Below, in pieces: positions 9,771 to 19,153 of a DNA stretch of 64,000 nucleotides. This DNA is from Devosia ginsengisoli (lineage in GTDB: Bacteria; Pseudomonadota; Alphaproteobacteria; Rhizobiales; Devosiaceae): the NCBI RefSeq assembly GCF_024707105.1, contig NZ_JANQAJ010000005.1, positions 310,001-374,000 of the forward strand, given 5' to 3'. A program made the translations under genes and the position numbers. Below the pieces are notes generated by a model. The model did no database searches. It was not told where the DNA came from and saw nothing but the letters and a program-made list of their open reading frames with translations. The first letter of the stretch is position 1, and every line of letters begins with the position of its first letter.

Positions 9771-10970
9771 ATGTCTGCGCTCTACGGCACCTATGCCCGG
9801 TCCGATCTCGCTTTCGAGCGGGGCGAGGGTATGCGCCTGTACGACCAGCATGGCCGAGACTATCTCGATTTCCATTCCGGCATCGCGGTCAACGCGCTGG
9901 GCCATGGCGACCCGCATATCGTGTCAGCGCTGAAAACGGCGGCCGACAAGGTGTGGCACACCTCCAATGTCTTCACCATTCCCGAGCAGGAAAAGCTCGG
10001 CCAGCGGCTGGTCGATGCCACTTTCGCGGATTCGGTATTCTTCACCAATTCGGGCGCCGAGGCGCTGGAATGCGCCATCAAGACGGCGCGGCACTATTTC
10101 TGGGCCAAGGGCGAGACCGACCGCTACGAGATCATCGCCTTTACCGGCTCCTTCCATGGCCGGACCATGGGCACGATCGCGGCTGGCGGCAATCCGAGCT
10201 ATCTCGAAGGCTTCGGCCCGCCGATGGGCGGCTTCAAGCATACCAAGCCGGGTGACCTCGACGCGGTCAAGGCGCTGATCACGCCGCAGACCTGCGCCAT
10301 CCTGATCGAAACGGTGCAGGGCGAGGGCGGGGTAACCGCCATGACCCCCGAATTCATGCAGGGCCTGCGCGCGCTGTGCGACGAGCACGGCATGCTGTTG
10401 GTGCTCGATGAAGTGCAGTGCGGCTATGGAAGGACGGGGCGGTTCTTCGCCTTCGAATGGGCCGGCATCACCCCCGATATCGTGGCGGTGGCCAAGGCCA
10501 TTGGCGGTGGCTTCCCGCTCGGCGCGTGCCTCGCCAGGGGCGATGTCGCGGCCTCCATGGTGCCGGGCACGCATGGCTCGACCTATGGCGGCAATCCGCT
10601 GGCCACGACGGTGGGCAATGCCGTGCTCGACCGCATTCTCGCGCCGGGCTTCCTCGACCATGTCAACCAGATGGGCCAGAAGCTGGCCTGGCACCTGCAG
10701 CAACTGGCGCAGAAATATCCTGATTATGTGCTGGAATTGCGTGGCAAGGGCCTGCTGGCCGGCATCAAGATCACCCCGCCCGTGCGGGACTTCGTGGCGC
10801 GGTTGCGCGACGATCACCGCCTGCTGGCCATCGGCGCCGGGGACAATGTGCTGCGGCTGATCCCGCCGCTGATCGTCACCGAGGCCGATATCGAGGAAGC
10901 CATGGGCAAGCTCGCCGCCGCTTTCGATGCGATCGAGGCGGAGACGGCTTCGGTTCCGGCGGTGGGATAG
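9771..10970 (+). CDS. argD: acetylornithine/succinyldiaminopimelate aminotransferase
   Basis: 399 aa; class III aminotransferase motifs LVLDEVQCGYGRTGRFFAFE, HGSTYGGNPLA; followed by argF. Confidence 0.93.
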   Translation: MSALYGTYARSDLAFERGEGMRLYDQHGRDYLDFHSGIAVNALGHGDPHIVSALKTAADKVWHTSNVFTIPEQEKLGQRLVDATFADSVFFTNSGAEALECAIKTARHYFWAKGETDRYEIIAFTGSFHGRTMGTIAAGGNPSYLEGFGPPMGGFKHTKPGDLDAVKALITPQTCAILIETVQGEGGVTAMTPEFMQGLRALCDEHGMLLVLDEVQCGYGRTGRFFAFEWAGITPDIVAVAKAIGGGFPLGACLARGDVAASMVPGTHGSTYGGNPLATTVGNAVLDRILAPGFLDHVNQMGQKLAWHLQQLAQKYPDYVLELRGKGLLAGIKITPPVRDFVARLRDDHRLLAIGAGDNVLRLIPPLIVTEADIEEAMGKLAAAFDAIEAETASVPAVG

Positions 10971-11087
10971 ATGGATCTGAGCGTGCGCTATTACGGTCGG
11001 CGACGACGCGGCCTGTTTCCTCCTCCCTGAGGGGAGCGAAGACTTGCGTATGCACCGAACCCATAGCGTCATAAAGGAACCCGGCCC

Positions 11088-12020
11088 ATGACCTCGACCG
11101 GCACCCCAAGGCATTTTCTATCGATCGACGATTTCACCTATCCCGAACTGCGCGGCATGCTCGACACCGCCGCATCGCTCAAGGCGCGCCTCAAGGAAGG
11201 TGACCGCCCGCAACCGCTCAAGGACAAGGTCCTGGCGATGATCTTCGAGCGGCAATCCACCCGCACCCGTGTCAGCTTCGATGTCGGCATGCGCCAGCTT
11301 GGCGGCGAGACCATCATGCTATCAGGCCAGGAAATGCAGCTCAGCCGCGAGGAGACTCTGGAAGACACGGCCAAAGTGATGAGCCGCTATGTCGATGCCA
11401 TCATGATCCGCATCCTCAGCCATGCCGACCTGCTCGAACTGGCCGAAGGCGCCACCGTGCCCGTCATCAACGGGCTGACGCGCCGCGCCCATCCCTGCCA
11501 GATCATGGCGGACCTGCAGACTTTCGAGGAATATCGCGGCAATATCCGGGGTGCCAAGGTGGCCTGGGTCGGCGACAGCAACAATGTGCTGCATTCCTGG
11601 GTGAATGCCGCCGAACTGTTCGAATGCGACCTGACCATCGCCACGCCGGAAGAATACAGCCCCGAAAAGGACCTGATGGACGACATCCGCCGGGCCGGCG
11701 ACCGCGTCCGGTTGATCGAGGACCCGCGCGAGGCGGTCGAGGGCGCCGATCTCGTCATCACCGACACCTGGGTATCGATGGGCGACGTGGACGCCGCCGA
11801 GCGCCGGCGGGTCTTGAAACCCTACCAGGTCAATACCAATTTGATGGGCTTGGCGGCCAAGGACGCCCTCTTCATGCACTGCCTGCCCGCCCATCGCGGC
11901 GATGAGGTGACCGACGAGGTTATCGACGGTCCCCAATCGGTGGTGTTCGACGAGGCCGAAAACCGCCTCCACGCGCAGAAAGCCATCCTGTGCTGGGCCT
12001 TCGGGGTCGACGTCAACTAA
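11088..12020 (+). CDS. argF: ornithine carbamoyltransferase
   Basis: [43 protein letters not shown]. Confidence 0.95.
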   Translation: MTSTGTPRHFLSIDDFTYPELRGMLDTAASLKARLKEGDRPQPLKDKVLAMIFERQSTRTRVSFDVGMRQLGGETIMLSGQEMQLSREETLEDTAKVMSRYVDAIMIRILSHADLLELAEGATVPVINGLTRRAHPCQIMADLQTFEEYRGNIRGAKVAWVGDSNNVLHSWVNAAELFECDLTIATPEEYSPEKDLMDDIRRAGDRVRLIEDPREAVEGADLVITDTWVSMGDVDAAERRRVLKPYQVNTNLMGLAAKDALFMHCLPAHRGDEVTDEVIDGPQSVVFDEAENRLHAQKAILCWAFGVDVN

Positions 12021-12044
12021 ACCCTGATATTGACCGGATTCATG

Positions 12045-12136
12045 AGTAGACCTCATGGTGAGCCTGTCGAACCACGAGGTTGTGCCGCCATGGTGCCACG
12101 CCCTCGTCCTTCGACAAGCTCAGGATGAGGTCTACT
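12045..12136. repeat. Inverted pair of 35-bp REP-like units
   Basis: AGTAGACCTCATGGTGAGCCTGTCGAACCACGAGG (12045-12079) and inverted CCTCGTCCTTCGACAAGCTCAGGATGAGGTCTACT (12102-12136). Confidence 0.85.
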
Positions 12137-12173
12137 GGTATTTCCGGCCGGGCCGAGCCGACCTGAAAGCCAC

Positions 12174-13205
12174 GTGACCACGATGACCACGGATACGACT
12201 GCCATGAGCGAGAACCTGATGAGTGCCCTCGGGCTCGACCGGCCGGAAAGCGGCGACGACACCGTCGTGCCGTTCACCCTCGACCAGCTCGATACGCGCG
12301 GCCGCAGCGTGCGGCTGGGCGAGGCGCTGGACACCATCCTCAGCCGCCACAACTATCCCGCCCCGGTCGCCCGCCTGCTTGGCGAGGCGGTGCTGCTGGC
12401 CGCCCTGATCGGCTCGTCGCTCAAATTCGAGGGCAAGTTCATCATGCAGACCCAGACCGATGGGCCGGTGAACCTGCTGGTGGTCGATTTCGACGCGCCG
12501 GACGGGCTGCGCGGCTATGCGCGCTTCGACCATGACGCGGTGCTCAAGGCCGCCGAAGAGGGGCGCATTCAGCCTGGCGAACTGCTGGGCAAGGGCCACC
12601 TGGCCATGACCATCGACCAGGGCCCCAATACCGAGCGCTACCAGGGCATCGTCGCCCTGGAAGGCAATTCGCTCGAGGAAGTGGCGCATACCTATTTCAT
12701 GCAGTCCGAACAGATCCCGACCCAGGTCCGCCTCGCGGTGGCCGAGTTCACCAGAAAAGGCGATCACCGGCCGCATTGGCGTGCCGGCGGGGTGCTGATC
12801 CAGCATCTGCCCGAGCATGGCATGTCGCAAATGGCCGATCTGCCGGGTGACGGCAATTTCGACAATCCGGAAACGGCCGACCCCGACTTCGAGGAGGCCG
12901 ATGGCTGGACCGAGGCGCGGGTGATGCTGGCAACGGTCGATGACCTGGAGCTGGCCGACCCTGATCTGAGTTCGGAACGGCTGCTGTTCCGGCTCTACCA
13001 CGAAACGGGCGTGCGGGTGTTCACCCCGCTCCCCATGGTGGAGCGCTGCACCTGCTCGGCCGATCGCATCGAGGACATGCTGGCCACCAGCTTCACCGCC
13101 GAGGATCGCGAGGAAATGGCCGTGAATGGCGAGATCGAAGTGGTCTGCGAATTCTGCTCGACCGCCTATCACTTCAATCCGCATCATTTCGACACCAAGC
13201 ACTGA
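12174..13205 (+). CDS. hslO: Hsp33 family redox-regulated chaperone
   Basis: C-terminal CTCSADRIEDML...EVVCEFCSTAYHF (CxC...CxxC); Hsp33 fold signature regions. Confidence 0.93.
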   Translation: MTTMTTDTTAMSENLMSALGLDRPESGDDTVVPFTLDQLDTRGRSVRLGEALDTILSRHNYPAPVARLLGEAVLLAALIGSSLKFEGKFIMQTQTDGPVNLLVVDFDAPDGLRGYARFDHDAVLKAAEEGRIQPGELLGKGHLAMTIDQGPNTERYQGIVALEGNSLEEVAHTYFMQSEQIPTQVRLAVAEFTRKGDHRPHWRAGGVLIQHLPEHGMSQMADLPGDGNFDNPETADPDFEEADGWTEARVMLATVDDLELADPDLSSERLLFRLYHETGVRVFTPLPMVERCTCSADRIEDMLATSFTAEDREEMAVNGEIEVVCEFCSTAYHFNPHHFDTKH

Positions 13206-13309
13206 CACAGAGAAAAACGGCCGCTCCGGCGACCGTTTCCGATCGGCTTGCCAAGACTCTCGAATATGATCAGTATTCGAACATAAGTATCCGGGTGTAG
13301 GGGTAACCG

Positions 13310-14029
13310 GTGAACGCCGATTTCATGTCGATTATCGAGGCAATCCAGCAGCAGACCGATAGTGCTGGCATCCGCGAAATCATGTATGGTGCCATCGAGA
13401 ATTACGGCTTCAGGAGTTTCATTATTTCCGGCCTGCCGGATCGCGGGCAGGACGTGCGGCCCTTCGTGCTGCTCTCGGGCTGGAACGAGGAATGGTACGA
13501 GCGCTATGCGGATCTGGGCTATGTGCATCTCGACCCGGTGGCGCGGAACTGCTTTTCCACCACCAAGCCCTTCGACTGGTCCGACGCGCCCTATGACCGC
13601 GAGGCCGACCTGCCGGCCCGAAGGGTGATGGAGGAAGCGCGCGATTTCGGCATGGATGAGGGCTTTTGCGTGCCTATCCACATGGAAGGCGGCATGCAGG
13701 GTGCGGTATCGCTGGTGGGCGGGACGCAGGAGCTCGACGACAAGAGGCGGCTGGAACTGCACATGCTGGCGCTCTACGCCCATGGCCAGTTGCGCTTTCT
13801 CAGCAGCAGTCGCCCCGACCTGGCGCCGCGCCGCGCCATTACCGGTCGCGAGAGCGAAGTGCTCAAATGGGTGGCGGCCGGCAAGACGGCCGGAGAGATT
13901 GCCGACATTACCGGGCTTTCCACCCGCACGGTGAACCAGCATTGCGAGAATGCACAGCAGCGGCTGGGTACCAATAACAGGGTGCATACCGTAGTCGAGG
14001 CGATCCGGCACAAGCTCATTACACTCTGA
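13310..14029 (+). CDS. LuxR family autoinducer-binding transcriptional regulator
   Basis: Autoinducer-binding domain followed by C-terminal GerE HTH (TGRESEVLKWVAAGKTAGEIADITGLSTRTVNQHCENAQQRLGTNNRVHTVVEAIRHKLI); adjacent luxI. Confidence 0.92.
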   Translation: MNADFMSIIEAIQQQTDSAGIREIMYGAIENYGFRSFIISGLPDRGQDVRPFVLLSGWNEEWYERYADLGYVHLDPVARNCFSTTKPFDWSDAPYDREADLPARRVMEEARDFGMDEGFCVPIHMEGGMQGAVSLVGGTQELDDKRRLELHMLALYAHGQLRFLSSSRPDLAPRRAITGRESEVLKWVAAGKTAGEIADITGLSTRTVNQHCENAQQRLGTNNRVHTVVEAIRHKLITL

Positions 14030-14063
14030 CCGAGCCTGCCTGCTGTAATGATGCGGGTGTGGC

Positions 14064-14079
14064 CAGCAGTTTTCTGCTG
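14064..14079. promoter_or_regulatory. Candidate lux-type box (CAGCAG-TTTT-CTGCTG)
   Basis: Perfect 6+4+6 inverted repeat between luxR and luxI, 84 bp upstream of the luxI ATG. Confidence 0.45.
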
Positions 14080-14162
14080 TCATTGTGATTTATACCAATA
14101 TCGCTCGCCTTGAGGGACGTGCCTAACTGGCGCGTCATCTTGTGCTGTGGGGGGCAGAAGCG

Positions 14163-14816
14163 ATGAGGGTATATTCGATCCGCGCGCCTGCGGACCGCTA
14201 TTCTATTGACCTGCTGGAACGCAATTACCGACTGAGACACACGATTTTCGTCGATATGCAGGGTTGGGAGGCGATCCGTCGCCCCGACCGGCGCGATATC
14301 GATGCCTTCGACACTGGTGACGCGACCCACCTCCTGCTGCTCGATGGCGAGGAGCTGGTGGGTGGTTCCCGCTTCACCCCGCTCGACAAACCGAACTTGC
14401 TGCAGACTGTCTTTCCCGGACTTGTGCAAGGAACATTCCCCGCTCCGCCCTCGCATGGGGCCGATTGGACGCGCTTTTACGTGCGACCCGATCGACGCGA
14501 GGGCCGGCGGCGCGCGCCGGAGTCTGCAGCCCTTTTCTGCGCGATGATGGAATATGCCCTGCTGGAGGGCTATTGCTTCATCACTTTCGTCTCGACCATC
14601 TACATGCTCGAGCATGGCGTGAGCATGGGCTGGCGCATCACGCCGCTGGGCGCACCGGCACTGATCGACGGCAAGCCCACCTTGGCCGCGTGGATCGAGG
14701 TGAGCGAAGAGGCGCTGGCCAATGTCCGCCGCGTCACAGGACAGACCGCGCCCATGCTGGTCGAGCGCGGCATGAGCCATGACACCCTGCCGGCACCGGC
14801 CGCCGCGCGCCACTGA
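14163..14816 (+). CDS. acyl-homoserine-lactone synthase (LuxI family)
   Basis: RYSIDLLERNYRLRHTIFVDMQGWEAI...DIDAFDTGDATHLLLLDGEELVGGSRFTPL: autoinducer synthase signature. Confidence 0.92.
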   Translation: MRVYSIRAPADRYSIDLLERNYRLRHTIFVDMQGWEAIRRPDRRDIDAFDTGDATHLLLLDGEELVGGSRFTPLDKPNLLQTVFPGLVQGTFPAPPSHGADWTRFYVRPDRREGRRRAPESAALFCAMMEYALLEGYCFITFVSTIYMLEHGVSMGWRITPLGAPALIDGKPTLAAWIEVSEEALANVRRVTGQTAPMLVERGMSHDTLPAPAAARH

Positions 14817-14818
14817 CC

Positions 14819-15602
14819 ATGTCGGACGCGCTGGAATTGATCAGGGCCATCCTCGCCGTGGATGGCCTGGAGGAAGCTGCCGCCCTGGAGGTGCTGGAGG
14901 CCGCGCTGGGGCGCGAGGTCGATGTGCTGCGCTATTGCGCCGCCACGCTCGGCCTGGGCGCGACCCTGGTGATGCAGCGCGCCGCCGCCTGGGCCGGCTA
15001 TGCCTGTTTCGACCGCGTGCCGCGCGGGCTGAAAGGGCGGACCGAACCGACGCGGCTGGAGGCACTGGCCGATGTCCGCATGTTCCGGGTGCAATTGCTG
15101 GACCGGGAAATCGCCGTCGCTTCCCCGGACTTTTTCGGCATCATCCGCCTCAAGCACCGGCTGGCCACCACGCCGCGCCTGAGCAATCTGCTCTGCCTCG
15201 TGCCCGAGCCGGCTTTGCGCGATTACCTTGCCGAGGCGGCGGCGCCGGCACTGATCGACGCGGCCCGCCAGACCCTGGCGCGACGCTGGCCCTATGCTTC
15301 CGCTCATCTCGAACTCACCCGGCCGGCGCGTGCCGGCTTTGTCGGCGCCCTGGCGCTGCTCGTTGGCCTGCTGTTGCTGGCGCCCTACTTCGCCCAGCTC
15401 TGGCTGCTGCCGCTGGCCTGCGCGACATTGCTGGCGCCGGCCGCAATCCGGCTTGCCGCACTGTTCAATCCCGTCCCGCCCTGCCCGCCGCCGCATCGCC
15501 CGCCGGATGAGGAACTGCCCGATTATTCGGTGCTGATCCCGCTGCGCAGCGAGGCCGATATGGTGCCTCAGCTTTTCGCCGCCATGGCAGCATTGGACTA
15601 TC
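14819..15602 (+). pseudogene. glycosyltransferase family 2 (EPS/cellulose-synthase-like), 5' fragment interrupted by IS element
   Basis: ORF reads ...YSVLIPLRSEADMVPQLFAAMAALDYP then enters the insertion; joins in frame with the fragment at 19651 after removing element plus one 8-bp TSD. Confidence 0.9.
15595..15602. repeat. Left target site duplication GGACTATC
   Basis: Identical 8-mer at 19643-19650 immediately flanking the terminal inverted repeats. Confidence 0.92.
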
Positions 15603-15662
15603 CGGCCTTATGTATCAAACGCACCAAGCCGGTGGGCCGTCATGATTGCGGCGGCACTCGTC

Positions 15663-16472
15663 TTAGTCGCTTCGGTTGTTCATGGCGCTGGCGTCAATGA
15701 AGGGCCTCCCGTCAGGGAAGAACGACAGATTGCCGCGCATTATGAGGCGGTGCCTCTTGCCGAAAACATCCTCATATCTCAGCAGCGCACCGACGATGAT
15801 GAAATACTTCTTATTGGTGAACATCCATTTGGCTTCTTCATCCAGAGGGATGGCCCCTGTACAGGCGGCGGTATATGTCTCGCCGGGCCCGATCTCAATA
15901 TACCCTACTCGCCAATCCTCACTTCTGAATTTGCCGATGGGGAACTTTGCTCCCGCGAGGCTTCTCACCCCAATCGTCAGGAAGGACAGCTTTACGCGCT
16001 TAGCAGGTGTCTGCCCGGCATTGACGAACACGGCCTCGATTCTCGTGTTCTGCCCTATCCCAAAAGTGACGACGTCAACTCTCCGGACGCCGACATAGGC
16101 CCTCAACTGGCGGGTGGTGGTTTCGCGGGCGATTTTGTTCGCCTCAACAGCAGCCTCGGCGGTCCGCTCGGTCTCAATGAAAGTGCGACGGATCAGCACC
16201 AACGCGCGCCAACTAACGCCAGTGGCGACGAGAGCGAAGATTGCCATGACCCATTGCGCTGCCCCGTCACCAAAGATCAGGTGATCTTCCGGGCAGACGG
16301 GTTCGTATTGCTGCTGGCCGCTTTCATTTACTTCGGTGGGAGCGTAGCAGCCTACTTGATAATTAGCCTCGTGACGGGCGTAGAGCCCCATAAACGAGAC
16401 AAGGACGATCGAGGCGATAAGAAGCGCTAGAACTACAAGCGCAGGTCGGTCGTTTCTATCGCCGCTAAACAT
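15663..16472 (-). CDS. hypothetical protein with two N-terminal TM segments (IS cargo)
   Basis: 269 aa ORF inside the element; hydrophobic segments ALVVLALLIASIVLVSFMGLYA and QWVMAIFALVATGVSWRALVLI; the + ORF overlapping it is a shadow. Confidence 0.7.
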   Translation of the reverse strand: MFSGDRNDRPALVVLALLIASIVLVSFMGLYARHEANYQVGCYAPTEVNESGQQQYEPVCPEDHLIFGDGAAQWVMAIFALVATGVSWRALVLIRRTFIETERTAEAAVEANKIARETTTRQLRAYVGVRRVDVVTFGIGQNTRIEAVFVNAGQTPAKRVKLSFLTIGVRSLAGAKFPIGKFRSEDWRVGYIEIGPGETYTAACTGAIPLDEEAKWMFTNKKYFIIVGALLRYEDVFGKRHRLIMRGNLSFFPDGRPFIDASAMNNRSD

Positions 16473-16654
16473 TGCAGTAGAAACGCCGCCGTGAATTTGC
16501 CCCTAGAGAGCTTATTGCGCACGTTGGCCTCTTTCTCGTCAACGCCTATCGCCGCAAGCTTGTCCACCAGGCCCGCATAGGTCACGCCTTTGCGCTTCAA
16601 TTCAGCTTTGAGAAGGTTGGCCGCCTTCATTTCGAAGTCGGTTTTTTCGACCAT
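16433..16654 (-). CDS. DUF6471-like small protein (IS cargo)
   Basis: 73 aa FEMKAANLLKAELKRKGVTYAGLVDKLAAIGVDEKEANVRNKLSRGKFTAAFLLQCLAAI; resembles DUF6471 small HTH-like proteins. Confidence 0.75.
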   Translation of the reverse strand: MVEKTDFEMKAANLLKAELKRKGVTYAGLVDKLAAIGVDEKEANVRNKLSRGKFTAAFLLQCLAAIETTDLRL

Positions 16655-16759
16655 GTAATCACCTGCGATGCAAAATGTATCGTAAATGATGACATAGGCC
16701 CTTGCGCCCAGTACGTCAACGTACTATATCCGATACATAGGTATCGGAGACGATGACAA

Positions 16760-17719
16760 ATGGCCGTACATTTCCTGCTCAGCGCACAGGCCCGCACCCT
16801 GTCCCTCAAGGAAATCTACAAGGGTGGCGAAGAAGCCGCCTACGAGACGTTCAAGTCCATTCGCTGGGCTGCGAACGAAGGTCATGCCGTTTGCCCGCGT
16901 TGCGGCTCTGTTGAGAGCTACGAAATCACCACCCGCCGCAAGTTCAAGTGCGCCGGTTGCGGGCACCAGTTCAGCGTCACCAGTGGCACGATCTTCGCCA
17001 GCCGCAAGATGGCGTTTGTCGATCTGCTGGCCGCGATCTGCATTTTCGTCAACGCTGTGAAGGGCCTCAGCGCCTTGCAGCTCAGCCGCGATCTGGACGT
17101 CCAGTACAAGACCGCCTTCGTCCTGTCGCACAAGCTGCGCGAGGCGCTTGCCGCCGAAGTGGCTGGCCACACTCTGGACGGTGAAGTTGAAATCGACGGC
17201 GCTTACTTCGGTGGCTATATCCGCCCGGCGAACCTCAAGGACGACCGGATCGACCGCCGCCTTGCCCAGCACCAGACCGGCGCCCGCCGTGTCGTGGTGG
17301 CCCTGCGCCAGCGTCAGGGCCGCACCCTGACGTTCGTTCGTCCGACCGAAGCCCATGGCGTCGAAATCGCAATGCAGGTCGTGTCGCGCAAGTCGGTGAT
17401 CTTCGCTGACGAGGCAGGCCATTGGGACAACCTTCACGAAGGCTGGACCACTGGCCGCATCAATCACAGTGAGGCTTACTCACAGGACGGCGCGAACACC
17501 AATCAGGTTGAGAGCTTCTTTAGCCGCCTGCGCCGCATGGTCACTGGCCAGCACCACGGCGTTTCGCCCAAGTACCTGCACCAGTACAGCGCCCATGCTG
17601 CTTGGCTGGAAGATCACCGCCGCCGCTCGAATGGCGACAATGCCAACGCTGCACTGGCGAACGCCATGGCGCACCCGGTGAGCCGCAATTGGGCGGGGTA
17701 TTGGCAGCGGGCGCAGTAA
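16760..17719 (+). CDS. IS1595 family transposase (ISXO2-like, zinc ribbon)
   Basis: 319 aa; CPRCGSVESYEITTRRKFKCAGCGHQFSVTSGTIFASRK zinc ribbon; EIDGAYFGG...SVIFADEAGHWDNL...NQVESFFSRLRRM...HQYSAHAAWLEDHR DDE/ISXO2 motifs. Confidence 0.93.
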   Translation: MAVHFLLSAQARTLSLKEIYKGGEEAAYETFKSIRWAANEGHAVCPRCGSVESYEITTRRKFKCAGCGHQFSVTSGTIFASRKMAFVDLLAAICIFVNAVKGLSALQLSRDLDVQYKTAFVLSHKLREALAAEVAGHTLDGEVEIDGAYFGGYIRPANLKDDRIDRRLAQHQTGARRVVVALRQRQGRTLTFVRPTEAHGVEIAMQVVSRKSVIFADEAGHWDNLHEGWTTGRINHSEAYSQDGANTNQVESFFSRLRRMVTGQHHGVSPKYLHQYSAHAAWLEDHRRRSNGDNANAALANAMAHPVSRNWAGYWQRAQ

Positions 17720-17805
17720 GCCGTTGAACTAATTGAACATTAATAACCCCTTGAATCTCAAGGAAGAATCCATTATCTTCCACATTCAACAGAGGGTGCA
17801 TCCCA

Positions 17806-18315
17806 ATGACCGACACGCCTACTTATCTTTATAAGCCAGCGTGGGTCGCAAACTCTTTCCTCGTCCGCGCCAAGGATGAGAATGACTATATCGACCCACT
17901 GAAAATACAGAAGCTTGTGTACAATCTTCACGGTTGGCACCTAGCCACTACAGGTATGCCCGCAGTTGGCGAGCGTTTTGAAGCTTGGCCAAAAGGCCCA
18001 GTCTTGTCGTCGTTGTACCATCGCTTCAAGCAGTATCGCTGGGACCCAATTGCTCGCCTTGCGGCGGACATCAATCCGACCACTGGGCAATTTGAGGCAG
18101 TGACAGTGCCTGCGTCCGATGAGCAGTTTCAGCGCATTTTTGACCTAGTGTGGAACCGCTATAAGGGATTGAACGGCACCCAGCTTTCGGCCCTGACGCA
18201 TGCGGACGGCACACCGTGGACTAGGGCTCGATCTGCTCAGCTTGAATATATTCCAGACGCCTGGATACGCGACCATTTCGTTGAAATAGCGTCTAGAGAC
18301 GCAGCTCCCGCGTAA
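17806..18315 (+). CDS. Panacea/SocA-like (DUF4065) domain protein, candidate antitoxin (IS cargo)
   Basis: VANSFLVRAKDENDYIDPLKIQKLVYNLHGWHLATTGMPAVGERFEAWPKGPVLSSLYHRFKQYRWDPI: Panacea domain pattern. Confidence 0.82.
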   Translation: MTDTPTYLYKPAWVANSFLVRAKDENDYIDPLKIQKLVYNLHGWHLATTGMPAVGERFEAWPKGPVLSSLYHRFKQYRWDPIARLAADINPTTGQFEAVTVPASDEQFQRIFDLVWNRYKGLNGTQLSALTHADGTPWTRARSAQLEYIPDAWIRDHFVEIASRDAAPA

Positions 18316-18323
18316 GGAACAAT

Positions 18324-18704
18324 ATGCGGGACCAGCCTCCTGGTAGAACAGACAATGAAAAAACGGTCCCGATTGATAAAATCGGGACCGCTCCTTTACG
18401 TGAGATTCCCGATGAACCGGCCCCTAAAGGGGTAGATCCACTTACCGGACGTCAGACCTTCAGGGATGAGTTGGGATGGGTCGGCAAGTTCATCGGCGGT
18501 CGCACTGAGAAGGCCGGAAACATAGCGTTTATGGTGGTATTTGTGGCTGCCATTCTGCTTCTAGTCGTAATGGTTGGCTGGATAACCTACGACCCGGCTA
18601 GAGGTGAATACCCGCTGAGCGGTATGGTGACACCTCTTATTGGGCTACTTGGAACCGCCATGGGGTACATGTTCGGCAAGGGCAGCAACGGCAAGGATGA
18701 CTAG
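18324..18704 (+). CDS. small membrane protein, candidate partner of the Panacea protein (IS cargo)
   Basis: 126 aa; good SD (AAGGAAC); hydrophobic NIAFMVVFVAAILLLVVMVGWI and MVTPLIGLLGTAMGYMFG; begins 9 nt after Panacea stop. Confidence 0.65.
   Translation: MRDQPPGRTDNEKTVPIDKIGTAPLREIPDEPAPKGVDPLTGRQTFRDELGWVGKFIGGRTEKAGNIAFMVVFVAAILLLVVMVGWITYDPARGEYPLSGMVTPLIGLLGTAMGYMFGKGSNGKDD
18358..18390 (-). terminator. Perfect 11-bp hairpin plus T6 on minus strand, inside the small membrane ORF
   Basis: Minus strand CGGTCCCGATT-TTATC-AATCGGGACCG-TTTTTT. Confidence 0.75.
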
Positions 18705-19153
18705 ACGACCTGCCACACCACCACATTGCTCACCTTGCCCGCCCTCTCTATCCCCGCGCCGCGCTTGGCCTGCATGGTGAGCGCCTGAACAACCCGCAAC
18801 GCCACAGCCGTCCGCAAGTAGCGGTCGTCACCGTCCAGACCCTTGTGCTGGATCACCCACAACGCCAGCTCCCGCGTATTCATCGGGCCGTTGGCCAGCG
18901 CCTGCTTGCAAAGGCTGGCCAGTTCCCGGCGCCGGAACAGCGCATTGACGTTCATATAGGACGGCTGGCCGTTTTCGCGCGGCGCTTCAAACAGCGTCAT
19001 AGTCGCGTGAACATGGGCCAGGTCTTTGCGGGCGCGGTCAATGTCTCGCTCAGCCTTGGCAATGAATGCCTCTAGCTGGCTGGCCTTGGTTCGGAGTGTG
19101 TTGATAACCTGTGGTGTGTCGGTCATGGTCTGAGTCCATTGGAGGGGCGGCAA
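18701..19153 (-). CDS. hypothetical protein (IS cargo)
   Basis: 150 aa ORF; coiled-coil-like N-terminus (LRTKASQLEAFIAKAERDIDRARKDLAHV) then winged-helix-like C-terminus. Confidence 0.65.
   Translation of the reverse strand: MPPLQWTQTMTDTPQVINTLRTKASQLEAFIAKAERDIDRARKDLAHVHATMTLFEAPRENGQPSYMNVNALFRRRELASLCKQALANGPMNTRELALWVIQHKGLDGDDRYLRTAVALRVVQALTMQAKRGAGIERAGKVSNVVVWQVV

Noticed and set aside
15642-16430. 262-aa plus-strand ORF at the left end of the IS
   Set aside because: Overlaps the more plausible minus-strand 269-aa membrane protein, which has better start context and hydrophobic segments
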